From: Hanleya hanleyi
Taxonomy: Eukaryota > Mollusca > Polyplacophora > Lepidopleurida > Hanleyidae
Direction: 5' to 3'
DNA: 64,000 nt
NCBI GenBank assembly: GCA_036873755.1
Contig: JAVTVY010018831.1
Coordinates: forward strand, 1 to 64,000
Under the pieces are notes generated by a model. That model made no database searches. It worked only from the letters and a program-made list of their open reading frames with translations, and was not told the origin of the DNA. Below are positions 1 through 13,500 of the stretch, in pieces. Positions within the stretch are counted from its first letter, which is position 1. Every line of letters starts with the position of its first letter. A program made the translations under genes and the position numbers.

Positions 1-520
1 AGCATTCAGACGTCCGACGTCAATAGTCGCGGCTGTATGCTTGTTTTGACGGACCCCATACGGATTTCGCAGTCCATATTCGCGATGCTTTATTCTTATT
101 TTTTGTTTCATCTTTTGTTGGTATCTTTACAAGTACTATATATTAAAACAATAACCAAACCAAACATCTATTTTAAGAACTGGGAAAATCCAAGACTGCG
201 TTCAGACTGGCTAAAGCCTCGATGCCAATAACCAATGAGAATGGCGGGATGCCACCTTTCCAGACTTGTCTGGTGGACCGCTACTACCCTAGTGGGGATG
301 CCAGGCTCCAGGCATCTCGTTTAGTGAAACCTCCATGTCTCTCGCGATCCACACCTCCTATATGACTCGATTAGAACTTTCAATACTACTCCACGGAACG
401 GAAGTGACTTCATAAGCCATGTCCGTGGGAACTTAACATTGATACGTCAAAGCTAAAATAAAATAAAAAATAAAAATTACAAAAAAAATGAAAAAAACCC
501 GGACAAGTTGAGGCAATTTT
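1..520. other. No gene recognised (upstream/intron DNA)
   Basis: No exon with good splice borders, no repeat family and no RNA gene could be recognised here. The stretch lies upstream of the first visible exon of the SLC18-like gene, so it is probably intron or 5' flank of that gene. The longest open frame (64 codons from base 37) resembles nothing I know. Confidence 0.4.
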
Positions 521-835
521 CAATATTTGACTTTCATTTTTGCGGGAAGCAAAACGAAAATTGAATATTGACTGTCAAATTTCAATTTTTCTTTTCTGTT
601 TTTTGCAATTCCAAAATAATAAAAAAGAAAAATTGACGAGCAAATTTAAATTTTTGATTTTTAAAATACAAAAACAAAAAACGAAAATTAAAAATTGACG
701 GCCAAATTTCAATTTTTAATTTTGGGATTACAAAAACAAACAAAAAACGAAAATTGAAAATTGACGGTCAAATTTCAATTTTTGATTTCGTAGAACCAAA
801 AATGAAAAACGAAAATAAAACTGTGCAAGTTTACA
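521..835. repeat. AT-rich degenerate tandem repeat, about 66-bp unit
   Basis: Four to five diverged copies of a unit built around AAAATTGACGGTCAAATTTC followed by AATTTTTGATTTT and an A-rich run. Each unit contains a short inverted repeat (GAAATTTGACCG against CGGTCAAATTTC), so the array could fold. It contains no coding signal. Confidence 0.7.
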
Positions 836-1428
836 CGGACCCCCTGGTTCCCCCCTTCAATCGTTAACTATCAAGTTTCTCGTCCATCTCAAGTTCAGGC
901 TTCATCTCGTGATCCTGCTCAGAGTCAGCGAATTAGATGAAGCACCTGGCGTAGGCCCTATATGGCAGATTTTGGGATTCAACCGAGGGGTATTTAACGC
1001 CCGACTTTCATCTTGTATGTATATGTTATAAACACATATTTCAACAACATTCGGTATGGCGCCCACGAAGATGTTCAACACAGTGCCACTATGACGTCAT
1101 AAAAACCGCCGATGCGGGGCAGATAAGCCAAACTCTACCCCACAAACCCATTTGGGCCTATAGGCCTTCAGGTGAAATAATTCAGATCTACGGCAAGAAA
1201 GACGATTTTTTACATCGTAATTGACGCATTCCTGAACAGGATTTTATCTAAACACATCTCACCTAATTATTTGATGGGACAAACTTGACGAGTTCTCCAT
1301 AATTATCTAAATTTACAACAAATTGATGTTTCAAACGTTTTTTCCTAAATTGGTAAATAATTGGTAAACTTCATCATGCCATTCATTTATAGTGAGCACT
1401 TCGTTGATAATATGTGAATATTTTTCAG
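836..1428. other. Intron or flank, nothing recognised
   Basis: Unique-looking AT-rich DNA. The 3' end (1421-1428) is a polypyrimidine tract ending in the AG acceptor of the first recognised SLC18-like exon. The preceding exon of that gene should lie upstream, but none could be identified here. Confidence 0.5.
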
Positions 1429-1512
1429 GATTTCTCTTTAGTAGGACATACGCTGGTTATTTTATATCCAGAACAGTTTTCGGACTATCGTCAGCAATAC
1501 TTCTTGTGTTAG
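1429..1512 (+). CDS. SLC18-like gene, visible exon 1
   Basis: The acceptor tttttcag ends at 1428 and the donor gtgagt begins at 1513. The exon is entered and left in phase 1. It encodes FSRTYAGYFISRTVFGLSSA and a following hydrophobic run, equivalent to the RSLQGIGSS helix-4 region of VMATs. Confidence 0.8.
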   Translation, partial: DFSLVGHTLVILYPEQFSDYRQQYFLC

Positions 1513-4500
1513 GTGAGTGGAAATATTGTTGTGTTGTCTTTGTGCTAGGAGTTCTTTGAATAACTCAAATAGAGTCTTTAATTTTTATATTCGTCAATCA
1601 GCTGATATGACAATGGACGGTATGTGTTTGGGGGGGGGGGGGGGTAGAGGAGAATAGACAGGCGTAATTGTCGAAACATTTATATTTATTAATTTGAGAT
1701 TAACTTACTGCTGAAATTTTTAATATATATTTGTATCTCCTGTATAGGAGAGGCTATATTGGCGGACCGAATCTCTGATCACGATGAACGAGGCCGGGCT
1801 TTGGCTATCGCTCTGTTTGGTGCTGGAGTGGGAAATTTCGGTACATACGTGAGACTACTTTAACATATGTTGTCCCTGCCCTGTAGCAACTACTAATTAC
1901 ACATTTGTCACAATTACGACCATTGTGTCATTAGCAGTTGTCAGGTCGCCAGCTAATGTCGTAATTGCGTCATTAGCAGGCGACTCTATATATGCAGGGT
2001 CAACGGCTATTAGCTGGCGAATCTGCATGCAGAGTGACAGTCGACCACTAATGAGACAATTACGACGATTGTGTCATTAGTGGTTGATATTTCAAGTATA
2101 TCAAGATTTAGTCATACATCATGTGTTATATATTTTTGCCTCAAATAATTACTGGTTCCCAGTTGTGACAATAAGCGTCAACATGCTCGCTACCATTTTT
2201 TTTGTGGCAATGTTGCCTGCTATTGCTACAATTGTCGTAATTGCGACAATTGTGTCATTAGTAGTTGCTATACTGTCCCATTCTCTCATCTTATATAAAT
2301 GTATAGGTTTCTCTATCAACACGTACTAATCTATGTCATGTCGAGTCTGTCTCTTATTTTATACCATATAGTAAACTGCACCTAGAATTCACTAATCATA
2401 TACAAAACGTTACAAGAACATCTCAATTTTGAATATGGCAATGATAGCAATTACATGTCCGACTGGACAAGCACCAAACCAAACTTTCTATTTCCTTTGC
2501 TACAGTTGGACCCATTATGGGAGGAACCATGTACCAGCATATCGGAATGTGGTCGCCATTCCTAGCTGTCAATATCCTGACTCTATGTGTCATTGGTAAG
2601 TTATATTACGGTTTTTACAACAGCGTGAACTTTCAACATTAGCATATTACTTTTAGAATGACAAAGGATTTCGGATGTTCATTCCATCGCGATGGAGAAT
2701 TTGTTCGGCAGTATGCTGGTCTTGTCCATTACTACGTTTCTTGGCGAAAGGTACCTTTCGGAACGGTCGCATTGATAGCTAACCATGAAATTACCTTTGC
2801 CACACGAGATTGAGGGCAGTAAATCACAAAAGCATGCAATTAAGTACTTCCATTTATGGGTTTGTGAGTCTTGGGACTACATTACATGTAGGTGTGGTAT
2901 TATATAGCGATCCGGACGGGCATTCCATTTTCTTATCCGGTCTTGGTCTTGTCTGTCAAAAATTTCAAACAACAACTGTTCGATCAACCCTTCTTGTCTA
3001 GGATCCCCGATAACTTAACTTCTTTCGTTTCTAAAATCAATTAATTTCAATGTTTGGTTATATGCACTGAAATTCGGCTCATCCTTCCCTTGAAAATGTG
3101 CGAAATAGATGTATATTGCCCATGTTATGAGGAGGATAGCTCATTACGTATTAAATATAACAAGGGCATATATAATATATTTTATCAATTGAAAGGAGTA
3201 TATTTTCTATATATTATTTTGGAAAGTTGTACTCGTTCCATGATATTTAGTAAATACAACTCAATTTCATAGTGTAGAATATAATGTTTCTATACTCGGG
3301 ATGAAAAATAATATTTAAATTGTAGGTCGCTAAACTAATTTGTTATATGACCTGTGATTTTGGTGTGGAAAGATCATATCCCGATTTATTGGTCTACCGT
3401 TTCTGCATGTAACAAAAATAGTCGCCATATTATGATTCGTAGTTGAGTGTGGTCTTTCATAGATAGCCGTTGACTTTTAGAAACATCGTCGGATGTCCAT
3501 TTCAAGGTAGCAAAGACGTTGTCCAGAATTGCCCCTTTACCGTTAAAGCACCATGCACTACACAAAGACATCCCAATAGACAGGCAAACGCACTGCGGGT
3601 TCGATTCCACCTTCACAATTACGTAATAGTTATCGCCTGAGACAGAGGGGTTCATGCTGAATGAACACTCACACCAGTCCGATTTGAATACCGAGGTCGC
3701 GAAGCGACCGAGGTATTTAAATCGGACTGGTGCGAGTGTTCATTCTGCATGTACCCCGATGTCGAAGGCGATAAATAACTTACACAATGGCCGTATTGTG
3801 TAACACATCATGGTTGTTTCAGGACAAACAACACATTTGCATACGAAACATAGCTTCCACAACCCGTTTGACTGGTCCGTAACTCTCACGTTATCGTTAC
3901 AAAGATTTGTAACAAAAAGATATATGTAATTGATATATATACGTGTCACAATCTACATTACGTGAAACGCATATGAAGCAAAATATGCAGACATACAAAT
4001 TACATATCCCTATGTTCATACGCATGATCTCATACTATGCCTATAATTAAGGGAATGTCTGACAGAAATTCACGTTTACCGGTACACATTTGACTTGTAC
4101 CCACACATATACGTACGGCAGAAAATTGATGCGTTACGACATACAGACGCGTCATAGTTTGACTGCTTAGTCTGCAATCAACGCTCAGCAGGCGACAACC
4201 AAAGATTAGACCTATATTTGAAGCAGTCGCTGTTTTAATGTATGTATATCAGAAGGCATATAGTGTAACGCTCACAAAAAGAAATTGTGACGGGATTCAG
4301 TGAAACTACAGCAAGAATGCACGAGCGCGACGACGCTGGTGTCACTCGACAAGAAGGTATGTGACTGGCAGCAAAATAAACCAAAGTGTGATATTTACAT
4401 GGCGTATTTCCATGCAGATCCTATAACGATACATGTAGCTTGTCACTCCAATAATGGAAAGTAATTCTGTATTTGACTGACATTTATCAAAGCTGACTTG

Positions 4501-7500
4501 TGATTTAGTGGTGCTCAATTGAGCCATCTTCGCATATCCAAGTCGAACACTACACGTGACGGAACGCTAGTGTAGCATTTAACTTGAAATGTGAAGATGA
4601 ATTGAGCTTGTGTTTCTCGAAATTTCACTTGAAAGTTCGATATCAAAAGGCTTTTGTATCATTTTCATACGAGTTATCTCCCGTCGCACACTTCAACGGA
4701 CATTGTTCGTTCTTTCAATGATTAATCTTAAAATGTTTGATAAATCACTTGAACACCGGGTACGGGTTAATAAATTACTTTAACACTCACCCACTTATTT
4801 CTACATGAAAACCTGCTAATTCATGAAGGCGACCAGGCGATTCACGCAGACGAATGCCCATGCCAGACAAAGAAGTCAGTGTGTCTCTTGAAACTAGGGA
4901 GGTGTTCATGTCAAATATTACCCCGGATTTGATCGGCATGAACACCCGGTTCTTGCTACTTGAACACCGGGGCACAAGTGAAACCCATTGTGCGCCGGGT
5001 CATTACGGCAAAAGAAAAACCCCGGTTACACAATAGAGTCAGTGTGTAATCGACTTTACAAACCTGCCCAGTGAGCTTCGCACAGATGAAATTGACATTC
5101 TTGATAGGTGTAACGCACCTGGGATGTCAATGATACACCGACATGTAATGCATATAACACGACTTGAAATTCCATTCATCTCTCGACGAACACAATTATT
5201 CGACAATACGGCATGCACATCCCTCCAATCAGATCGACCTGTAAGGTAATTTGGATTACAATTCTCCCAGTCACACTTCTCGAAAGAATACATCATTCCA
5301 TACCGAACTGGTCGAACGTGGTTAGAACCTAGCCTTGTCCGATATTTGTAGGTATAATAAAATGGACATACCTCATCTCACTGTTCATCTATTCAATAGT
5401 ACAAAATTTTCTTTCTGTAAACGTCGTGTCAGATTTCTTCAGATTAAGGATCAGGGAGAGGGTCCAGTTTCCAACACCAAGTGAAAAATCTCAATTCCAT
5501 GTCTCTCATCAGAACACAGTAAAACACTGGTTTTACTTATCCCCAATCTTCCTTAGAACGTATAACACAAATACAGCCCCAAATTAGACTTCTTGTCCTG
5601 CAATATGTGTAGTTTGAAGCATGAAAAATATCACCTTCATAGACAAATCTACGAAGCAAATTCCTGGTAAAATATACTACATAATACAATGTAAAATATA
5701 TAGAAAGATGTCGCAACACTTCATTGAGGTCCGACGAGCAGTTAAAATGACTTAGTGTAAACAAATAAATTACAATTTTCATTCAAAGACCAACCACCTA
5801 TCTGGCTGCAATTTGTAAACACAACATCCCATACATGTGAGGAGGTCATATGAATCTCTGCCATGTGTGAAGAACTACTTTTCTCTGAGGTGGTGAAGTT
5901 TCATATTCAAGGTGTAATAATACATCACTTTTTTACCCAATGAAAACAAGAAAGTGGCAGAGGTCAATGGTACTTTCTTCACAATTGTTGGGATTGTATT
6001 TGCAAATTGCAGTCAGAGAGGTGGTTGGTCTTTGAATGAAAATTGTAATTTATTTGTTTACATTAAGTCATTTTAACTGCTCGTCGGACCTCAATGAAGT
6101 GTTGAGACATCTTTCTATATATTTTACATTGTATTATGTAGTATATTCTACCAGAAATTTGCTTCGTAGATTTGACTATGAAGGTGATATTTGTCATGCT
6201 TCAAACTACACATATTGCAGGACAAGAAGTCTAATTTGGGACTGTATTTGTGTTATACGTTCTAAGGAAGATTGGGGGTAAGTAAAACCAATGTTTTACT
6301 TTGTTCTGATGAGAGACCTGGAATTGAGATTTTTGACTTGGTGTTGGAAACTGGACTCTCCCCCTGATCCTTAAACCGTCCAAGTGTCATTTTAATCACA
6401 CTGAACTTGGAGACCATTGAAGAAAACAATACGCTTTTAGTTCCCTCTGAAGACATTTTTTTCTTTTCTTTCGAGGCCCAGTACAAATACGCGGAAGAAT
6501 TGGGGTCGAACACTGGAGAGTGGGAATCCACTTCTGTGAGGAGGGAGGAACAATCCTATCGTCACAAACTCAATCCTCGAATTGACAGCTGTGATAAATT
6601 TGACGTCGTGATACACGCTCTGGTCTGTCGTGCTGGGTGATTTAAGTGTTTTATAATCTGACCAACTCGTGGAAAGTGGAGTGGAAAGGAACATGATTTA
6701 CATGAGAATAAACATTCGGCAATAAAAGACAACAGTGCTATCGAAAGGCTACGCTCGAGTAAGAGCCGTAGTAATGGACAAGACCAGCATACCGTCGAAG
6801 AAATTCTCTATTGCGATGGACTGAACATTCGAAATCCTTTGTCATTCTAAAAGTAATATGCTAATGTTGAAAGTTCACGCTGTTGTAAAAACCGTAATAC
6901 CTGATACATAACATCAGAGCATCACTCGTTCTCCTCGGTTGTCTTTGGTATCAGTATGTTGCAGGCACGGCGGAACAGGGGGGTCGGGGGGGCCATGGCC
7001 CCCCAATATTTTCAGCAAAAAAAAAACAAGAAAAAAACAAGAAAAAAAAACACAAGAGAAAACAGGCAGAAACAGATAAAAAAAAACGATAAAGCGAAAA
7101 ACCTATATCTGTATTGAATGCCTGAGGGGCACCCTTGTTCATTCCATAATCCGAATTAAGTCATGGTTCGTCTGTCAAATTCAAGCCATGACGGATAGCT
7201 TACACTACAACGAGTATCAGCCACTTCAACAGGAAATATTTGTGAGCTTATGATCTCTCCGAACATGCCCATATTTGAACGAATTAAGTGCCAATCAATG
7301 TCTCCATCTGGTTGCTTTGAAGTCAGATGTTCATAGGCTATCCGAGATTTTTTTTTATATTTAAGACACGCCCTCATGTTGTTTCCTCTCGGACTTCAAA
7401 GAGTTTGTCCTTCAGCTTCTTCTCTACTTAGGGAGCTTCTTGAAATAAGAACATGAGTTCCTTGATAGGAATGGCATATGCTGGTTGGGCAAATCGGATA

Positions 7501-10500
7501 CACCATGACCAGTGTGGTGTTCTGATCTGGATGGATTAGAGTTCCAATTGGAATGGCCATTCCCCTCTTGTTATGGTATAGCCATCCTTTGTCTCCCTAG
7601 GTCCAAAAAGTATGCCATGGAGTTTCCAGGAGTTCCAACTCGGCGCAGCATGCCTCTCAGTTCCTAGCATGCCCCAATTTCAAGAAGCTTCCTTAAACTG
7701 AGCTTTAATCTGATTAAACGGAGATTCCACGCAGGTAGCGTATTGCCCCAAAACACCCTCCATTCATTGGTTGATACTTTAAACGGACAGTTCCAGTAAT
7801 AACTGTACAGCCCTAATCGGCCTACAAGGCCTGGTATGGAGATAGGAGTACCGGTATACAGAACTTTATCATGGAGGATGGCTCATTCACACTCATAAGT
7901 TGACCTGTGTTCGACTCGCCAACAAGCATGACAAGCAGAAAGTATCTGTATTGTTGACATGATTAAAGCTTGATGAATCTTTTGATTGAAATGATATATA
8001 TTTAACATTTAATTTATTTCTACTTCCGAACATTCTCATTTTCTTGACGGGGAATATTTAAAAAAATGAGAAACAACAAAACAGGCAAAATATACAAAGA
8101 TTACACATATGAAGATTTCTTGTTTTATTACTCGGAAATACGCTAGAACGCGTCTCCGGCCGTCTAAGACCCCTGGAGCTTCCGGGGCCTGGGCGGCCCC
8201 TGGACCCTCGCCTATTTGTGCTGTGATAGTGGCCCCCCCAATCACCAATTGCTTCCGCCGTGCCTGTGTTGAGTCATATGACTTCTCGTCAGTTACGCCG
8301 TTCAATGTTCTCACCATCATGTATGTTATAACTTTAATGTAGTAGTTTTCGTGGGACTATGGTAATTCGATTAACCCTATCTGGTCTGGGCTGTTTGGTA
8401 CCTGGCCAGGGGGTGGGGGCGAAATGCTTCCCCCCCACCCTGAATTATTTTCCTTACCCCTTGAGCTAGGGAGCTGAAACTTACCACCCTATACCCCTGG
8501 GTCATTCTCTTCCAGAAAATGTGAAGAAAAAATCCAAGATGGCCGCTTTGATGACGTCACAGTGACGTCATTTTCAAAAACGGCATTTTTTGGTCGATTT
8601 TTCGGTCGGATTTCCCGAATTTTTTATTTATGCAATTTCTTCACAAAAAGTGCATGATAAATTTAGGAGTTAATGACCGCCTTAGTGAATATTGTCGTGT
8701 AATAATTTTTCGATGTTTAGTTTTACACCGTCAATCAAAAAACCAAGCGGCGTATCCGCGAATTTTTTGGTGAGGTCTAAAACTAAACATCGAAAAATTA
8801 TTACACGATAATATTCACTAAGAAGGCCATTAACTTAATTCTAACATGCACAATGATAAAAATTTCCTCATTTCATAAACGGAAAAGCAAATTTTCGGTA
8901 AACTTATCCTGTGTCGATGGGAGAATTTCGTGACTGATTTGCAGTCCATGCTTGCGCGTGCTGTTCGTTCACGACATGCAGCTGTGTGAACACCGCCCAC
9001 TGCGCAATGAACATGATGAATGAACCAATGGACGCTCAACTTTGTAGTACTACGTCACAAGAATGAGACGTCACCAGTTCGGCACGTGAATGGAAGAGAT
9101 CACAACAAAACAAATGAAGATTATCGTGTGAAAATATATAATGTGGAGCATGTTAAAATAGTAAATATTAATGTGATGTGAAATAAAATAGTTTTGTCCA
9201 CTTTTCATAGCGGAAAAGCAGAAATGTTGAAGAAATATGACAAAAACAACACTTTTCTGGTACCCCACGTGGCCGCCATTTTGAATTTACCCATGATCTT
9301 CTGCTCGGAGGGGGGGGGGAGCGTATGCAAATAGGCTCAAAATGACCCCAATGTGATAATCTATAAAGTCAAAAAAAAGGAGTTTCCCAGCTCTTCATTT
9401 TTTGTCGTTCCGGAGATGGCGTGGGGGGGGGGGGGTGGCCCAGGCCAGGTAGGGTTAAAACTATTATGTACCTTCATATCAATATATTATTGTATGAAAA
9501 AGCTTTCGAAGTTTTTTCGCTGTTCGGAAATATCTCTCGCTCGTCTCCACCTGCATACAACTCACAACTCTCGGTTGTCGGAATAAAATAAAATTCTTCT
9601 GCACCCCTAATAGTACATAAGAATAGTGTAGTTTACCGCCATGTTGCTGCTTCTATTGGAATATGCGCTGGTATTAAGATTCTATCTGTTGATAATTCTC
9701 TGTTAGGCATATGCTTTTACGAGAATTTTTAGACCTTTTTCACAGACTCATTTTGTGTAGGCCATATAATAACATTCTGTATTTTGTCCATTCGCTTCCT
9801 TTAATCTATGAGAATAGGCATACCATTTAAAAACATCTGTAACAAACATGTGCATATGACAGGAACTGTATACATTGGACAAAATAACAGTCCAGGGTCT
9901 TAATGTTATGATTAAAAGTGATCAATTCATTCTGTAAACAAATTTGCAGTGTAATAAATCTCTTTCATCGAGAAGATTTAACCCGTATATGATTACCCAA
10001 TCAAAACATTTCTTACGAGAAGCATTTGTATCTTCCTTGAGTACTATTTGTTGGTATGAGATACCGTATTAGAATAATCAAATCGAAATAGAGCAGCAAA
10101 ATAAACAAATTCAATATAGACAAGCAACACTAGTCAAAACCATGCTCATTTTCCAGTCATTCCACCACTGACATGTCCTAAGATTATACACCAATTATTC
10201 AGCAATATTTCAGGGAGTTTCATATATTATTTAAATTTTGACTAAATTTTAAGTAATATGTAGAACGTCTGCTTGTCACAAGATATTTTCCAAAACCGTA
10301 ATCCCGGAACCGTGAATCTCGGTCGACTAGGTATTTTCAGCTATTTTCCTCATATTGTTCTCTCTGTTTCATACTGTGCAGGTCTGCAGATGGTGGTATT
10401 ACCACCTACTTTACCCAGTTCAACCAATGTTACAAAGACGAGCAACACCAAACTCAGTACAATTTTCCAGGATCCGTACCTAATGATACCAATCGGTGAG

Positions 10501-13500
10501 CGTAATATCTCCTTACTTTAGTTTCCCCTGTTGATTCATGCATATATATCTTTCTTTTTTGTAACAACATGTTGGCATTACATGAACCTTGAGAGGATGA
10601 GAGGGAGAGGTAACTCGTTTACGTTGGTATCCGGCAGAAACTAGCAGGACGTATAACGTATAATACTCTTTGTTAAACGGTTATTAGTACACTTTTTGAT
10701 TCATTCCACGATGACTTTGAACTAACGGATGAAAAGTGTCCAGCTTCCAAGAAACATCTCCAGAAAACGACATGAAAATTAATTTGGATAAAGAATAATG
10801 GTCAGTTATTCGAATTTTATGTAAAGATTGGACATGATCATGTCTTGCTGGCAACATTGAAAACTATTGACCGCTTCTCTTGTAGGAAGCCATCTTGTGT
10901 TTTATTATTATTTATCATACACATTTGGAATGGATGCAAACTCGCATACGAAGGACTTTCGATTACTGACGCGGAAATTCTTTTATGAACGACGGCAGAA
11001 TATGCAATGTCGGATCTGACGCTTGCTACTGGAATTAAATTGTCAACAAAAAATTCACATTTTATTACTTTAAGCGAATAGCACATGCGTGGATACAGCA
11101 TCTACTTCACTCCCGTCATGTTGTCAGCTTTATAATGTAAAGTAGGCTACCACTGATCAATAACGTCCCGTTCCCTCGGTTTGTCGTCTTTCAAAAGCAG
11201 GGCAAAATGAAGTCATGAAGAGCCAATCAGGACTTCAGCGATTGGTGGATTGAGCCACGCGCCTGTAAGACAAAACGAGTTGACGGGGCATTAGTGACTC
11301 ATAGTTAGATGGTTCGACGGATCCGTTATGTTACGTCGATGGCATTTTATATTTCCCTTGTTTTGTGTATACCTTTGCTGTAGTGTCATCTTCAAATGCG
11401 TACAAAACTATATTGAATCATGTCAATGAATCGAATAATAAACTTCTACTCTTGTTCCCTTCAACAGCTTCGATATTCCTACATCAGGCATATTATAGCG
11501 TGTTTCTCTCAGAACTCCCGGCATGGATGATGGAAACACTAGGATCTGATCCAACTAACCAAGGTAATTTTGATTTCATCACATATATTCAGACGTTCCT
11601 CAAAAACAGTCGAAAGACTTTATCGCCTTATCAAATACATATGTCTAGTCCCGAAGTAGGCCTACTCACGCCGTTCAAGACGGCATAAAGGTCCGTGTAA
11701 AACTTGTCAACTCAACTTCCTAAATTGAAAGTAGAAAGATGGAAATATCTACATCATTCCCGTATAGCTTTCCATCTCGCAAAATCTTTACATCGATACC
11801 ATATTTGAGCCTTCCGTCTTCCAAAATTGAAAGTAGAAGATGGACAGCTCTAAGATTATCGGACCATATGGCCATATAGCAATCCTTCTAACGAGAAGAT
11901 ATCTAAGTAGTAGTAAAAGACGATCTTCGTATCGATTTAAGAGCTGATAACTCTTGTTTGGGGAGTTATCTCCCTGATCCGGCCGACACGTGACTGGAAG
12001 TGGCACAATACCGGATACAAATGGTGCGCATGAACCAAAGATCTCCTCCGGTCACGTGACGTCCGGAACAGGGGAGATAACTCCCCAGTCAAGAGTTATC
12101 TGCTCCTAAATCTGTACGAAGATCGTCTTTTACTATCAACGGTCACTTCCGGTCACGTAACGTCCGATGCGGTGTTACTTCCGGGTCAAAGTGCATTTCC
12201 TGGGCAGATAAATCTTTTGGACATTTCCCAGCTATCTCCCTTGCTTCACAGTAGAGAAAGAACCGATTCATTAGTAAAATTGAGGGTGAGGGTGATGACG
12301 TGGCGTGAGGTGGCGATGACGTCACGGATGACATCACTTTCGGGACGAAAGTCATATACGGGTCAAAGGCACTTCCAGGTCAAATGTCACGTCCGGGTCA
12401 GAGGACAATTCCGTGGATGTACGGGCGTCAAAGGTCACCGTGTGTGTATATTTAATAAAACCAGCAAGAGTTATCTGCCCCTAAGTACGCCCCAGTCAAT
12501 TCATGATATATAAATCGGTGTGTTTGCGGTGTGGAGTGTAGCACCATAACCTATATGTGCTGTATGGTGTTATAAGGACGATTCTATGATCAGGGCGGTC
12601 ACAGGTTCAAGCCCTTCGTGACCACTATCTCTACGCATTCTCAAAACACACAAAATGGCGTATCTTGCTTTTGAGAAATCTCCGTATGACATCGTGCACG
12701 CTGCCATTTATACATTCTGTACACAAGGAAGACAACTCTTGACGGTGAATCTGGCGCTTGTCGGACTCGAACTCGGACATTGAAGGATGTTTACCTGTGT
12801 GGGAGGTGTAGGGAGGGTTGATCTCAACTATTATTCGATGATGATCAAGTAATGAGTGGGTGCTTGTAAAACTTTCCCAGGAAAAAATCCGGAAACACGG
12901 AGTTTACGCATAAAATATGGAAATCCCTATCAACTAGGACTAGATGGGCTAATATCGGAAAATATGGAAAACCCCTATTAACTGGGTCTAGATGGGCGAA
13001 TATCGGTCTCCAACAGTGCGGGATAGCGGGTTCATGTAACATTTTCCCGGAAATAAAAAACGGAAAAACGACTTTACACCTGGTGAGTCGTACAAATGGA
13101 TATTTTGTTGTTGTTGAGATTGTTTAGTCTCTCAATTTCAGCAAAAATACCAATTCAAAGGAAGTAATACAATTGTGCCGTAGTAGTGGAGAAAGCAGAA
13201 ACCCAGCATATTTGTCCTATGACCTTTGTGGAGGGTTTTACAGTAACGTCTTAACGCTCTATCTTAACGCATTAACACCTTATTCTAACGCCTTAACGCC
13301 CTAGCATAACAGGGTTTTTTTACGTTTTGCGAGAGACTGTACCCTGCTATTATATAATACTAACGCGTCGATAAGGCGTATGTATCAATCCATTCACGCC
13401 ACGGAATAAAACATGTTGAGTCTTGGTGGTTCCTGATGACGTCATCGCTCTAGTCAGACTAGGAGTGATATGCGCCTGTGCACCCGGGAGTAGTAGAGAA

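Larger units (their letters stand above)
2606..6897. mobile_element. 4.3-kb terminal-inverted-repeat element in intron 3
   Basis: The terminal inverted repeats are about 135 bp (2606 to about 2740, and about 6760-6897) and match at roughly nine bases in ten by eye. They start TTACGGTTTTTACAACAGCG and are flanked by TA on both sides (2604-2605, 6898-6899). The interior holds a smaller palindrome (5427-6400) and a tight hairpin near 3.7 kb. No transposase was found, so the element is non-autonomous. The TA duplication suggests a Tc1/mariner-type origin, but the long size is unusual for that group and the superfamily is uncertain. Confidence 0.7.

Noticed and set aside
5537..6281. Two nearly identical 81-codon frames on opposite strands (5537-5782 and 6036-6281)
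   Set aside because: They are mirror images created by a DNA palindrome, so the similarity is nucleotide-level. No domain is visible.
8036..8342. Overlapping 94- and 77-codon frames on opposite strands
   Set aside because: G/C-rich stretch open on both strands with no recognisable domain or splice signals.
12560..12650. tRNA-like B box (GGTTCAAGCCC)
   Set aside because: No matching A box at proper spacing and no cloverleaf could be drawn.
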